Positions 36,109 through 44,524 of a stretch of DNA of 64,000 bases are shown here, piece after piece (position 1 is the stretch's first letter; each line of letters opens with the position of its first letter). The notes beneath the pieces were generated by a model. It saw only the letters and a program-made list of their open reading frames with translations, had not been told where the DNA came from and did not search any database. The position numbers were made by a program, and so were the translations under genes. The stretch is from assembly GCF_029961025.1 (NCBI RefSeq), contig NZ_JASBVP010000011.1, positions 62,001-126,000 on the forward strand, in the 5' to 3' direction. The DNA is from Mycobacterium sp. GTDB lineage: Bacteria; Actinomycetota; Actinomycetes; Mycobacteriales; Mycobacteriaceae.

Positions 36109-37330
36109 GGTGCTGATGCCCCGGTTGTCGGACACCATGCAAGAGGGGGTCATCGGCAGCTGGCTCAAGCACGAGGGCGATCCGGTGCACAAGGGCGACG
36201 TGCTGGCCGAGATCGAAACCGACAAGGCCACCATGGAGCTGGAGGCCTACGACGAGGGAATCCTCACCCGGATCCTGGTGGCGGAGGGCACCACCGTGCC
36301 GATCGGCACCCCGATCGCGGTGATCGACTCGGCCCCGAGCGCACCCGGGGCCGCCGTCGCAACCCCGCCGACCCCCACCGCACCGGGTGCACCCGCCGCA
36401 CCGGCCCCGCCCGCGCCGGTTGCGCCTCCCCCCGGCCCCGCGCCCGCCGACACCGCGGTGCGTGCGACCCCGCTGGTGCGCCGGCTGGCCCGCGAGCACG
36501 GGATCGACCTGGCCACCCTCACCGGAAGCGGCCCCGGGGGGCGGATCATCCGGGCCGATATCGACAAAGCGATCGCGGCGTCCGCCGCTGCGCCGGCGCC
36601 CGGGCGGGCACCGTCGCCGGTGACACCCGCCCCGGTGGGCGCGGACACCGAGGAGATCCCGCTGACCCGGGTGCGCCGGATCACCGCGCAGCGCCTCGCC
36701 GAAAGCGCCCGGCAGGCACCGCATTTCTACCTCACCCGGGTGGTGCACGCCGACGCGCTGCTGGCCTTGCGTTCCCAGGTCAACACCGAGCTGGCGGCCG
36801 CCGGCATCAAGGTCAGCGTCACCGATCTGCTGGTCAAAGCGTGCGCGCAGGCGCTTAGCACGCATCCCGAGGTCAACTCCTCCTGGGATGAGACCCGACT
36901 GCTGCGGCATCGCCGCATCCACATCGGCGTGGCCGTCGCCGTGGCGGACGGGCTGGTGGTGCCCGTCTTACACGACGCCGACCGCAAGACGCTCTCCCAG
37001 CTCAGCCGGGAGGCTCACACCCTGGCGGAACGCGCCCGCAACGGCCGGCTGTCGCTCGAGGAGATCAGCGGCGCGACCTTCACCATCAGCAATCTCGGCA
37101 TGTACGGCGTTGACCAGTTCACCGCCGTCATCAATCCGCCGCAGGCAGCCATCCTCGCGGTGGGCGCGGCAACCCAGAGCCCGATCGTCCGCGACGGCCG
37201 GCTGACCGTGGGCACCACCATGGCCCTCACCCTGGCCATCGACCATCGCGTCCTCGATGGCGCCGCCGGCGCGCAGTTTCTCGCCGACCTGGCCACGCTG
37301 CTGCAGCACCCCACCCGCATGCTGCTGTGA
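36101..37330 (+). CDS. Dihydrolipoyl acyltransferase E2 subunit
   Basis: A 409-residue E2 with one lipoyl domain (about 1-78, lipoyl-Lys42 in IETDKATME), a Pro/Ala hinge, a peripheral-subunit binding domain (about 123-158, ATPLVRRLAREHGIDLATLTGSGPGGRI) and the acyltransferase core ending with the catalytic H-x3-D-G motif in IDHRVLDGA near residue 383. No E3 (dihydrolipoamide dehydrogenase) follows, so the complex must borrow one from elsewhere, as in other mycobacteria. It converges with a nitroreductase gene, seven bases between stops. Confidence 0.94.
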   Translation: MPEVLMPRLSDTMQEGVIGSWLKHEGDPVHKGDVLAEIETDKATMELEAYDEGILTRILVAEGTTVPIGTPIAVIDSAPSAPGAAVATPPTPTAPGAPAAPAPPAPVAPPPGPAPADTAVRATPLVRRLAREHGIDLATLTGSGPGGRIIRADIDKAIAASAAAPAPGRAPSPVTPAPVGADTEEIPLTRVRRITAQRLAESARQAPHFYLTRVVHADALLALRSQVNTELAAAGIKVSVTDLLVKACAQALSTHPEVNSSWDETRLLRHRRIHIGVAVAVADGLVVPVLHDADRKTLSQLSREAHTLAERARNGRLSLEEISGATFTISNLGMYGVDQFTAVINPPQAAILAVGAATQSPIVRDGRLTVGTTMALTLAIDHRVLDGAAGAQFLADLATLLQHPTRMLL

Positions 37331-37337
37331 GCGGCCG

Positions 37338-38318
37338 TCACTGCTGCACCCGCAGCACCTCGTCGAGCGGCCGCCGCGACGTCGCCGGTGGCGGCACTTC
37401 GGTGGCGGGGGCCACGCCCACGCGGATGAAAACCTGGGGCATGATCTCGCCCCCCAGGCACTCCGCGACCATCTCCCGGGTGACCTGGAGTTCGGTGATG
37501 TGGGTGACCGGGCAGGTGGCCAAGCCGGCCATCGTGCATTCCAGCAGCACGCCGGAGAGGGCCTCGCCGGTTGCCAATGCGGCGGCGCGACTGTCATCGC
37601 GGGTGGAGAGCAGCAGGATCGTCGAGTTGTCCTCGGCGATTTCGGTGCGCCGCTCGGGGTTGTGCGTGACCGGGAACGCCCGGGCGACGTCGACCCGCCT
37701 ACTCTCGGCCGCCGACACCAGCGTACTGTAGGGAATGCCCTCCGATGCCTCGAACGGCGTTGTCCACCAGGCTAGTTCGTCATGATAGGCGGAGTCGTAG
37801 CGGCGCAGCGAATCGGCGAGGCGGGAGGCGTCCGCCAGGCATGACCGCATCTCCTCGGGCAGCACGTCGAGCCGAACGGTATCGCCGTCAACGGCGTTGC
37901 GCAGCGCCGGCTCCACGGACTCCCAGTCGGTGGGCGCCATGAACGGCAACCGGTCGGTGCGGCGGGTCGCAATCGCGTCGGCGCGGCGGCGGTCAGCGGC
38001 GGTCACCGCCCGCGCCGGGCTGAAACGAATCGACGCCAGATGATTGGGATCCCCGGGATCGGGGAACCGCTCGACCTCAGCCTGCCAGCCGGCCGCGGCC
38101 ATCGCCACCCGAAGGTGGTCTAGCGCCGCGCCGCAGCCGATCACCGCCTCCCGGCCCGACCGGTCGGAGGTCATCACCCGGCTGGGGTCTAAAAACAGGT
38201 GCACGACGGCTCTCGCCAGGACCCACTGCCACGGCTGGGCGTTGTAGTGCGACGGCGCTCGGCAAGCTAACCGCACCGCGTCCTTGATGACGTCAATGGG
38301 CGGGGTCGTAGCAGCCAT
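37338..38318 (-). CDS. Acg-family nitroreductase-like protein (Rv2032/Rv3127 type)
   Basis: A 326-residue protein of the Acg subgroup of the nitroreductase fold. Conserved pieces: RLACRAPSHYNAQPWQWVL, IGCGAALDHLRVAMAAAGWQAEVERFPDP, ATRRTDRLPF, and the C-terminal GLATCPVTHITELQ with LGGEIMPQVFIRVG. Acg proteins bind FMN but lack ordinary nitroreductase activity and may sequester the cofactor. Start ATG 38318 follows GGAGGT by 4-5 bases. Tandem DosR-like boxes lie 55-96 bases upstream, consistent with DosR induction. A second family member lies at 43.2-44.2 kb. Confidence 0.93.
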   Translation of the reverse strand: MAATTPPIDVIKDAVRLACRAPSHYNAQPWQWVLARAVVHLFLDPSRVMTSDRSGREAVIGCGAALDHLRVAMAAAGWQAEVERFPDPGDPNHLASIRFSPARAVTAADRRRADAIATRRTDRLPFMAPTDWESVEPALRNAVDGDTVRLDVLPEEMRSCLADASRLADSLRRYDSAYHDELAWWTTPFEASEGIPYSTLVSAAESRRVDVARAFPVTHNPERRTEIAEDNSTILLLSTRDDSRAAALATGEALSGVLLECTMAGLATCPVTHITELQVTREMVAECLGGEIMPQVFIRVGVAPATEVPPPATSRRPLDEVLRVQQ

Positions 38319-38373
38319 CCGGACCTCCGATTCTCGCCTGCCGTAAGTCTCCCCCGGAAACCGCCGACGCCGG

Positions 38374-38414
38374 CAGGGCACTTGGTCCTCGGTGTACTGC
38401 CATTGGACCCTGTG
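38374..38414. promoter_or_regulatory. Tandem DosR-box candidates upstream of the Acg-like gene
   Basis: Box 1, CAGGGCACTTGGTCCTCGG (38374-38392), and box 2, TACTGCCATTGGACCCTGTG (38395-38414), each resemble the DosR consensus TTSGGGACTWWAGTCCCSAA. Box 1 shares 16 of 19 positions with the box at 48925-48943. The two boxes are offset by 22 bases, the same phasing as at 48924-48965. Confidence 0.65.
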
Positions 38415-38436
38415 CGGCTGAGGGCCCGGCCACGCC

Positions 38437-39234
38437 TCAGCGGCGCTCGATTATCGCACCGGCGATGTCGTGTAACACCTCGGGGTGTCTCAAAAACGGG
38501 GTGATGATATCCACCGGCAGCGGAAACACCACGGTCGAGTTCTGGTCGGCGCCCAGCTCCAGAAGGGTTTGCAAATAGCGCAGTTGCAGTGACGCCGGGT
38601 TTTTCGACAACGTCTCGGCGGCTTCGCGCAGCTCCTCGGAGGCCTGCAGTTCCCCGCGGGCGTTGATGACTTTAGCCCGGCGTTCCCGCTCAGCCTCGGC
38701 TTCGCGGGCCATCGCCCGCTGCATCGACTCGGGGATCTCGACGTCTTTGATCTCGACAACCCGCACTTGCACACCCCAGGGCTCGGTCTGCTTTTCGATG
38801 ACCGCCCGCAGGTCGGTGTTGAGGTCTTCTCGATGCGCCAGCAGGGTGTCCAGATCGGCGCGACCGAGTAGCGACCGCAACGTCGTCTGGGCTATCTGTG
38901 AGGTAGCGACCGCGTAATTCTCCACCGCGAGAATCGCTTTCAGCGGATCCACCACCTGAAACATCACCACGGCGTTCACCCGTGCCGGCACGTTGTCGCG
39001 GGTGATCACCTCCTGCGGCGGGATGGTCAGCGTGACGAGCCGTTGGTCAACGCGGATCATTTTGTCCACCAATGGAATCAGGAACCGCAGGCCGGGCCGG
39101 TACAGCGGCCTGATGTGACCCATCCGAAACACCACGCCACGCTCGTACTCGCGCAGCACCACCAGCGAGACGAACGACAACGCGGCCACCACCGCCACCA
39201 CCACGGCGGCCACGCCGATCACCACGGCGCTCAC
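38437..39234 (-). CDS. SPFH/stomatin-like membrane protein
   Basis: A 265-residue slipin. One N-terminal membrane segment (SAVVIGVAAVVVAVVAALSF), then the SPFH domain with VVLREYERGVVFRMGHIRPLYRPGL, VDQRLVTLTIPPQEVITRDNVPARVNAVVMFQVVDP and a helical region (MAREAEAERERRAKVINARGELQASEEL) forming a coiled coil. Stomatins scaffold membrane complexes and oligomerise in rafts. Start GTG at 39234 overlaps the upstream gene (GTGA), so it is third in the NO reductase operon and may organise that enzyme in the membrane. Confidence 0.91.
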   Translation of the reverse strand: MSAVVIGVAAVVVAVVAALSFVSLVVLREYERGVVFRMGHIRPLYRPGLRFLIPLVDKMIRVDQRLVTLTIPPQEVITRDNVPARVNAVVMFQVVDPLKAILAVENYAVATSQIAQTTLRSLLGRADLDTLLAHREDLNTDLRAVIEKQTEPWGVQVRVVEIKDVEIPESMQRAMAREAEAERERRAKVINARGELQASEELREAAETLSKNPASLQLRYLQTLLELGADQNSTVVFPLPVDIITPFLRHPEVLHDIAGAIIERR

Positions 39235-39857
39235 CGGCGATCTTTCGGTTCCGCCCACCCGCCGCCCCAGCGAGTGGAGTACCGGTCGATCGCAGCGGCG
39301 GCCTGATCCTCCAGGCCGCAGCGATGCGGCAGATGCTCGGGCGCGTTCGACGGCGTGTTCCACAGGTGACGCGCCAGCGGCAGCCCTGCGATCACCACCA
39401 CCACGACGGTGACGAGCAGCAACAGCGTGTCGGTGGCCGCGTGGTGGCCGATCAGCATCCCCAGCGGCATGAGCACACCCAGCCCCGCCACCGAGCAGGC
39501 GATGCCGCGGTGGAACCGGCCGGCGTCCGAATGCGGCCACGGATCGATCTCACGGGTGATCTCCCGCCCGTGATCCGATGTGGTGCAGGCGGGCTTCACC
39601 GGGCAACTGTTGCACACCACCGGCGACGCCCGATACCGCAGCACCCGGTGGATCGGATCGAACGATGTCGGCCACAGCCAGTGGTCTTGCGGGCACACCC
39701 ACGCGTCATGATCCGGTCGATAGCTGAAACCTCCGGTGCGCCACCGCGCGGCGCGCCGCGATACCCGCCGCGCCATCTCGTCGAAACCCCACCCCAGCGC
39801 GACCAGGACCAGTGCGTACCCGCTGACCAGCCACACCGACACCTCGGGTGCGCTCAT
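39231..39857 (-). CDS. Membrane protein with transposase-like zinc ribbon
   Basis: A 208-residue protein with an N-terminal helix (about 7-25) and two more (about 118-138 and 142-162). Between them is a cytosolic-looking segment with FSYRPDHDAWVCPQDH (Cys55), RYRASPVVCNSCPVKPACTTSDHGREITR (Cys82, 85, 91). This spacing and flanking residues (RYRA...C-x2-C-P-x4-C-T...GR-x-I-x-R) resemble the C-terminal zinc ribbon of IS1182-type transposases, but no DDE catalytic domain exists. It lies between the NO reductase (3 bases upstream) and stomatin genes. Metal or Fe-S binding in NO reductase assembly or regulation is a guess. No known family assigned. Confidence 0.8.
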   Translation of the reverse strand: MSAPEVSVWLVSGYALVLVALGWGFDEMARRVSRRAARWRTGGFSYRPDHDAWVCPQDHWLWPTSFDPIHRVLRYRASPVVCNSCPVKPACTTSDHGREITREIDPWPHSDAGRFHRGIACSVAGLGVLMPLGMLIGHHAATDTLLLLVTVVVVVIAGLPLARHLWNTPSNAPEHLPHRCGLEDQAAAAIDRYSTRWGGGWAEPKDRR

Positions 39858-39860
39858 CGC

Positions 39861-42194
39861 TCACTCCTTGGCCGGGGTCGTCGGGCCGGCCGGCGCCCCG
39901 GCCTCGATGTAGAGCGGATGCTCGGGCAACTCCTGGGCGGTGGATCCCGAGCGGAAATTCCGCAGGGCCGTCCATGCGATCCACATGAACGGCACCACCC
40001 CGCCGACAATGAAGATCACGTCGCCGGGTAAGCGCATCCACTCCAGCAGCGCGTTCCCCGGCCGGGTGATGTAGCCCAGGGAGCGCGCCTCGAAGTAGCC
40101 GTCGTTGACCGAGTGATACAGCTGCAGCACCCCCAGTGGCAGCAGGGTGGCGAACACCATCCAGGCCAAACCGATGTTCAACGACCAGAAACACAGTCGT
40201 GCCCACTTCTCCGGCCACTTGTCGGGCGGGATCACATAGCGGAACGCGAACATCGCCAGCCCCACGGCGAGCATGCCGTAAACCCCCATCATCGCCGCGT
40301 GCCCGTGGTTCGCCGTCAGCGCGGTGCCGATCTGGTAGTACGACACCACCGGCAAGTTGATCAGGAACCCGAAGATGCCGGCACCCAGAAAATTCCAGAA
40401 CCCGACCGCGACCAGGAACATCACCGCCCAGCGGTGCGGGAACGGCCTGGCGTCACCGGCCTGCTGACGCGAGCCCAGCTGCAGAAACGCCCACGCCTCC
40501 ACCGTCAGGAACGTCAACGGAATCACCTCGGCGGCCGAGAAGAACGCCCCCAGCGCCATGTGCTCCACCGGGGTGCCGGAGAAGTACAGGTGATGCATGG
40601 TGCCGATCACCCCGCCGGCCGAGTACAAGATGATGTCCAGGTAGATCACCCCCAGGGCGACCCGTTCGCGCACCACCCCCAGCAGCACGAAGATGTAGGC
40701 CACCATCACCGTGGTGAACAGCTCCAAGAAGTCCTCCACCCACAGGTGCACCACCCAGAACCGCCAGAAATCGGCGGCCGTGTAGTGGGTGGCGCTGCCG
40801 GCCAAAAGCCCGATCGTGTAGAACGTCGGGATCGCCAACCCGGCGAAGAAAAACATCCACGGCAGGTTCGTCTTCGATTCCCCGCGCAAGCGGGCCCGCA
40901 TTCCCCGCCAGATGATCGCGATCCACAAAAACATCCCGATGATCAGCAAGATCTGCCATAGCCGCGGCAGATCCAGATACTCCCACTGCTGGGAGAACAA
41001 CGTTCCCGCCGGAATCACCCCGTAGATCGACAGCGCCTCGCTGATCAGCGAGCCGAACACCACCACCGCGACCGCGCCCAGCAACCCGTAGGCCAGCCAG
41101 GACTGCCGCCGCGGCTCACGACGCGCGATGAAGGGCACCAGAAAGATGCCGCCGGCCAGATACGACGCCGCGGTCCAAAACAGCGTCAGCTGCACATGCC
41201 AGGTGCGCGCCAGGTTGAACGGCAACAGCCGGGCCAGGTCCAGCCCGAAGAAACTGCTCAAGTCCGCCCGGTAGTGCTCGGCGGCCGCGCCCAGTAGGGT
41301 CTGCGCGAAAAACAGCACCGACACGATCGCGAAGAACCACACCGTGGCCCGCTGCGCCGGGGTCAGGCTCACCTCTCCGGGCTCGCGAAACGACAGCGTG
41401 GTCGCCTCGGCGCTGTGCCAGCCCACCTGCTGGCTCCAGCGGCCGTAAACGGCGAGCATCACACCGATGCCGCCCAGCAGCGCGACCAGCGACAGCGCCG
41501 ACCAGACGATCAGCTGCGCGGTCGGGCCGTTGTCCACCCGCTGCTCGGGCGGCCAGTTGTTGGTGTAGCTGTAGTCATGGCCGGGCCGCAGCGCCGCCGA
41601 CGCCCAGGCCGTCCACGCGAAAAATGCCGTCAAGTCATGGATTTGCGCCTTATCGGTGATCGCTCCCGGCAGCAGCCCGTATTTGCTGGAGTCCTCACCG
41701 AAGTACGCCGCGTAGTGGTGTTGAATGTCGTCGAACGCCCGGGCCTGCTTGTCGGTGAACACCAGCGTTTTGGTTCCCGGGTGGTAGCGGTTGGTGCGAA
41801 ATTCACTGACCACCAGGTCACGGGGGTCGGCCACGCCTTCCGCGCGCCATTGATTGGCCACATCGTCGGTGGCCAGGCGCAGATACTCCGCGGTGTAGTC
41901 GGGCCCGAGGTAGGCGCCGTGCCCGAGCACCGACCCGTACTCCATCAGGCCGTGGGCCTGGTAGATCTGCTGCCCGCGGGTGATCTGCGCTCCGGTGAAC
42001 AGCAGTCGGCCGGACTCGCTGACCACCTTGTCGGGCAACGGCATCGAGGCACTGTAGGTGCGGTAGACCAGGACACCCAACACCAGGAAACCGAAGATCA
42101 GCACCAGGGCCACCGCCTGGATCCAGCCCTTGCCGATCAATGGCGCAGAGGTCACCGCCCGGGGGTGCTGCGTCGCCGCCGCCTGATGCTCCAT
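39861..42194 (-). CDS. norZ: Quinol-dependent nitric oxide reductase (qNor)
   Basis: A 777-residue single-subunit NO reductase that turns two NO plus quinol into N2O. The N-terminal part (1-220) is the periplasmic cytochrome-c-like domain without haem c (no C-x2-C-H), as in qNor, flanked by helices; the C-terminal part is NorB-like with about 12 helices. Histidine ligands: FNLARTWHVQLTLFW, HLWVEDFLELFTTV (Fe-B site), MHHLYFSGTP, and ANHGHAAMMGVYGM for haems b and b3. It leads a three-gene operon with the zinc-ribbon membrane protein and stomatin. The promoter region has repeats related to the ctaD operator. Confidence 0.92.
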   Translation of the reverse strand: MEHQAAATQHPRAVTSAPLIGKGWIQAVALVLIFGFLVLGVLVYRTYSASMPLPDKVVSESGRLLFTGAQITRGQQIYQAHGLMEYGSVLGHGAYLGPDYTAEYLRLATDDVANQWRAEGVADPRDLVVSEFRTNRYHPGTKTLVFTDKQARAFDDIQHHYAAYFGEDSSKYGLLPGAITDKAQIHDLTAFFAWTAWASAALRPGHDYSYTNNWPPEQRVDNGPTAQLIVWSALSLVALLGGIGVMLAVYGRWSQQVGWHSAEATTLSFREPGEVSLTPAQRATVWFFAIVSVLFFAQTLLGAAAEHYRADLSSFFGLDLARLLPFNLARTWHVQLTLFWTAASYLAGGIFLVPFIARREPRRQSWLAYGLLGAVAVVVFGSLISEALSIYGVIPAGTLFSQQWEYLDLPRLWQILLIIGMFLWIAIIWRGMRARLRGESKTNLPWMFFFAGLAIPTFYTIGLLAGSATHYTAADFWRFWVVHLWVEDFLELFTTVMVAYIFVLLGVVRERVALGVIYLDIILYSAGGVIGTMHHLYFSGTPVEHMALGAFFSAAEVIPLTFLTVEAWAFLQLGSRQQAGDARPFPHRWAVMFLVAVGFWNFLGAGIFGFLINLPVVSYYQIGTALTANHGHAAMMGVYGMLAVGLAMFAFRYVIPPDKWPEKWARLCFWSLNIGLAWMVFATLLPLGVLQLYHSVNDGYFEARSLGYITRPGNALLEWMRLPGDVIFIVGGVVPFMWIAWTALRNFRSGSTAQELPEHPLYIEAGAPAGPTTPAKE

Positions 42195-42215
42195 CTGGTG
42201 TCCCTTCGCCGACGT

Positions 42216-42276
42216 GGGGCCCAGTGCCCCGCTACTATTCCCGGCTATTTAACGTAAACCAGTCCCCGCTATTTAA
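42216..42276. promoter_or_regulatory. Repeat-rich promoter region of the NO reductase operon
   Basis: GGGGC-CCAGT-GCCCC (42216-42230) is an inverted repeat vaguely like a DosR box. TACTATTCC (42233-42241) matches the core of the 22738-22755 operator. GGCTATTTAAC (42242-42252) and CGCTATTTAAC (42266-42276) are near-identical direct repeats 24 bases apart. All lie between the NO reductase start (42194) and the divergent USP start (42400). Confidence 0.6.
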
Positions 42277-42399
42277 CTCGTGCCAACCCCTCGACACGTG
42301 GAATTCCACGGGCGCGGTATCGGCCGCCGGCCGCAGCGGCATAGCGTGGACACCGTCGCAACGCTGTCGCAGACCCGTGAGCCGAGGAACCGCACACAG

Positions 42400-43221
42400 A
42401 TGAGCAACGCACATACCCGCAGGTCGGTGGTCGTCGGGATCGACGGCTCACAAGCGGCTCTGGCCGCAGCAGCGTGGGCCGTCGATGAAGCCGTAAGCCG
42501 GGGCGTCCCGCTGCGGCTGATCCATGTGCTCCCCGACCGGGCCGAATCGGATACGGTTTCGGCTGCGCAGGGCAAGCACCTGGAACTCGAATACGGGGAA
42601 GCAGCGCTGCGCAGTGCGGCTGCCGCGGTGGCGGCGCTGGGGCACCCCGTCACGGTTGAGACCGTGCTTGAGCGCGGCAGTCCGGTGGCCGTGCTCGTCG
42701 CCGAATCCCGCCACGCCGACATGGTGTGCGTCGGCTCGGTGGGCATCGGGCGGTTCGCCCGCGGTCCGCTGGGTTCCACCGCCGCCGCGCTGGCGGAGTC
42801 GGCCCGGTGTCCGGTCGCCATCATCCGCGAAAACCGGCAGCAAGACTCGGATGGCGGCTGGATCGTGGTCTCGGTCCCGGCCCTCTCCGACCAGGGTTCC
42901 CCCGACGTCGACGACGTCATCGCCCACGCGATGGAGGAAGCCCAGCGGCGTCATGCGCCGGTGCTGGCCATCGGCGCGCCGCCGGGTGACGGGGCGCCCG
43001 ACGAGCTGAACAGCCGGGTGCAGGCCTGGAGCCGGCGCTATCCGGGGGTGCACGTTTACCCCGTTGGTGCTCGCACCGGGATCACCGAGTTCCTGGCCGG
43101 CAACGAAGAGCGAATCCAGCTTGCCGTGATCGGCAGTTCCGAGGCGGATCGGGTCGCCGAGCTAATCGGCCAGGCCATCCTCGGACGCCCGGAGTGCTCG
43201 GTGCTCGTCGTCCGTTCCTGA
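42400..43221 (+). CDS. Universal stress protein, two-domain
   Basis: A 273-residue mycobacterial USP of the Rv2624c/Rv3134c type. First domain starts RRSVVVGIDGSQAALAAAAWAVDEA and ends with VGSVGIGRFARGPLGSTAAALAESARCPVAII, which contains the ATP-loop G-x2-G-x9-G-S-T. The second domain is degenerate, lacking a clear G-x2-G loop. Start ATG 42400 is preferred to an upstream ATG with non-USP sequence. It is divergent from the NO reductase and its 3' end overlaps the convergent nitroreductase by 60 bases. Confidence 0.9.
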   Translation: MSNAHTRRSVVVGIDGSQAALAAAAWAVDEAVSRGVPLRLIHVLPDRAESDTVSAAQGKHLELEYGEAALRSAAAAVAALGHPVTVETVLERGSPVAVLVAESRHADMVCVGSVGIGRFARGPLGSTAAALAESARCPVAIIRENRQQDSDGGWIVVSVPALSDQGSPDVDDVIAHAMEEAQRRHAPVLAIGAPPGDGAPDELNSRVQAWSRRYPGVHVYPVGARTGITEFLAGNEERIQLAVIGSSEADRVAELIGQAILGRPECSVLVVRS

Positions 43222-44199
43222 CCGGACGACCCAGTCGACCACGTCCGCCAGCGGGCGCCGCGGAGTCGCCGGCAACGGGGCGGCGTTGACGGGCGCCCAA
43301 CCCACACGCAGCAGCATTTGGGGGAACCCGCTCGTCCCGAAGACCTCGGCCCGCACGGCCTCGCGTGTGTCCGGGATCTGCAGGGGTTCGGTGACCGGGC
43401 AAGTCGCCAAGCCGAGCGCGGTCGCGCTCAGCAGCACCAGGCTGGTGGCCTCGCCGGCGCGCAGCCGCGCCAGCGCGGTGTCGTCTTTGGTGCCCAGCGC
43501 CAACACCACCGCATTGTCGTCGGCGGGGTCGGTACCCGATGGCTGTGCCAGCGTGGGACCGGCGAACAGCCGCGGCGGTAGCGGCGCGGCCGGGTCGGGT
43601 GCCGGCGTGTTGCGGGCCGGCACCCCCGCCAGGGACGCGTACCGCCCACTCCAGGCGGTCAGCTCCGTCAGATAGTCGTAATCCCTCGCGTGCTGCCAAA
43701 CAGCCTGCGCCACAATGCTTTGCAACCGTGGCAATGATTCGATTTGGCGTAGCATCACACCGGCGCGCGCCGCGCGCGCCCCCATCAGGGCGATGTAGTT
43801 GGCGGGCACGGGCCAGGAGCTGTAACGGCGCCGGTCGGTGCGTCGCCGCGGGATCGCTGCCGCCAGCGTGATGTCCAGCTCATTGGCGGGATGGCGGTAG
43901 ACCTCCACGGCGGCAAGGTATTCCGGCTCATCGGGATTGGGTAGCCGATGGATCTTGGCCTGCCAGCCCAGCGCCGCCAACGCGACCACGCAATGGTGCA
44001 GGGCGATACCGCAACTCAGCATCAGATCCCGGCAGTCGGGATCGGTGCGAGGTAACCGCCGGCCCGGATCGGCGTAGAGGTGCAGGCTTGCTTGGTCCAC
44101 CCGCCACCGCCATGGCTGGGTGTTATGCACCGAAGGTGCCCGGATCGCCAGCGATAAGGCCTCCGTGACCGTTTCCCGGTCCGGAAACGGGGCGCTCAT
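43162..44199 (-). CDS. Acg-family nitroreductase-like protein (Rv3131-like)
   Basis: A 345-residue protein closely resembling Rv3131, a DosR-regulon member. Diagnostic stretches: SLAIRAPSVHNTQPWRWRV, LSCGIALHHCVVALAALGWQAKIHR, AAAIPRRRTDRRRYS, and GLATCPVTEPLQIPDTREAVRAEVFG near the C-terminus. The start MSAPFPDRETV (44199) aligns with the start of Rv3131. The C-terminus extends about 20 residues past the usual end and overlaps the 3' end of the convergent USP gene by 60 bases. FMN binding is expected. Divergent from the USP at 44.5 kb. Confidence 0.93.
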   Translation of the reverse strand: MSAPFPDRETVTEALSLAIRAPSVHNTQPWRWRVDQASLHLYADPGRRLPRTDPDCRDLMLSCGIALHHCVVALAALGWQAKIHRLPNPDEPEYLAAVEVYRHPANELDITLAAAIPRRRTDRRRYSSWPVPANYIALMGARAARAGVMLRQIESLPRLQSIVAQAVWQHARDYDYLTELTAWSGRYASLAGVPARNTPAPDPAAPLPPRLFAGPTLAQPSGTDPADDNAVVLALGTKDDTALARLRAGEATSLVLLSATALGLATCPVTEPLQIPDTREAVRAEVFGTSGFPQMLLRVGWAPVNAAPLPATPRRPLADVVDWVVRSGTDDEHRALRASEDGLAD

Positions 44200-44359
44200 T
44201 AGCGTGACCGCTTTCTGTAGTCCGACAAACACTCTTGAACTCACTCTTGATCCAGGATCCTGCGGCCGCTGCGCGACCCCTAGAGCAGAAAGACCTCACT
44301 TGATGAGGACTTCTTGACTCCCGCGGGCCATCATTGGCCATCGTTGGATAGACCGTGGG

Positions 44360-44379
44360 ATGGGGCCCAATGGCCGCCC
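44360..44379. promoter_or_regulatory. DosR-box candidate between Rv3131-like gene and USP
   Basis: ATGGGGCCCAATGGCCGCCC contains GGG-C-C-x-AA-x-G-x-CC matching most key positions of the DosR half-sites. It lies about 160 bases upstream of both divergent genes. Weaker than the sites at 38.4 and 48.9 kb. Confidence 0.4.
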
Positions 44380-44524
44380 GGGCAGTGACGAACGCCCCTG
44401 ATCCGGCGCCTTTGGCTGCGATACGCTCGGGAAGTTGCAACCGAATTACCCCGCCAACGCAATCGATCTAAGCAAAACGGGATAAACAACAACGGGATAA
44501 AAACGCGAGAACACGGGAGCAAAG

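Noticed and set aside
39231..39857. Insertion sequence of the IS1182 family
   Set aside because: Only the zinc-ribbon-like part is present, between transmembrane helices, with no DDE domain or terminal inverted repeats.
44306..44330. DosR box at GAGGACTTCTTGACTCCC
   Set aside because: Half-sites exist but spacing does not fit the 14-base core.
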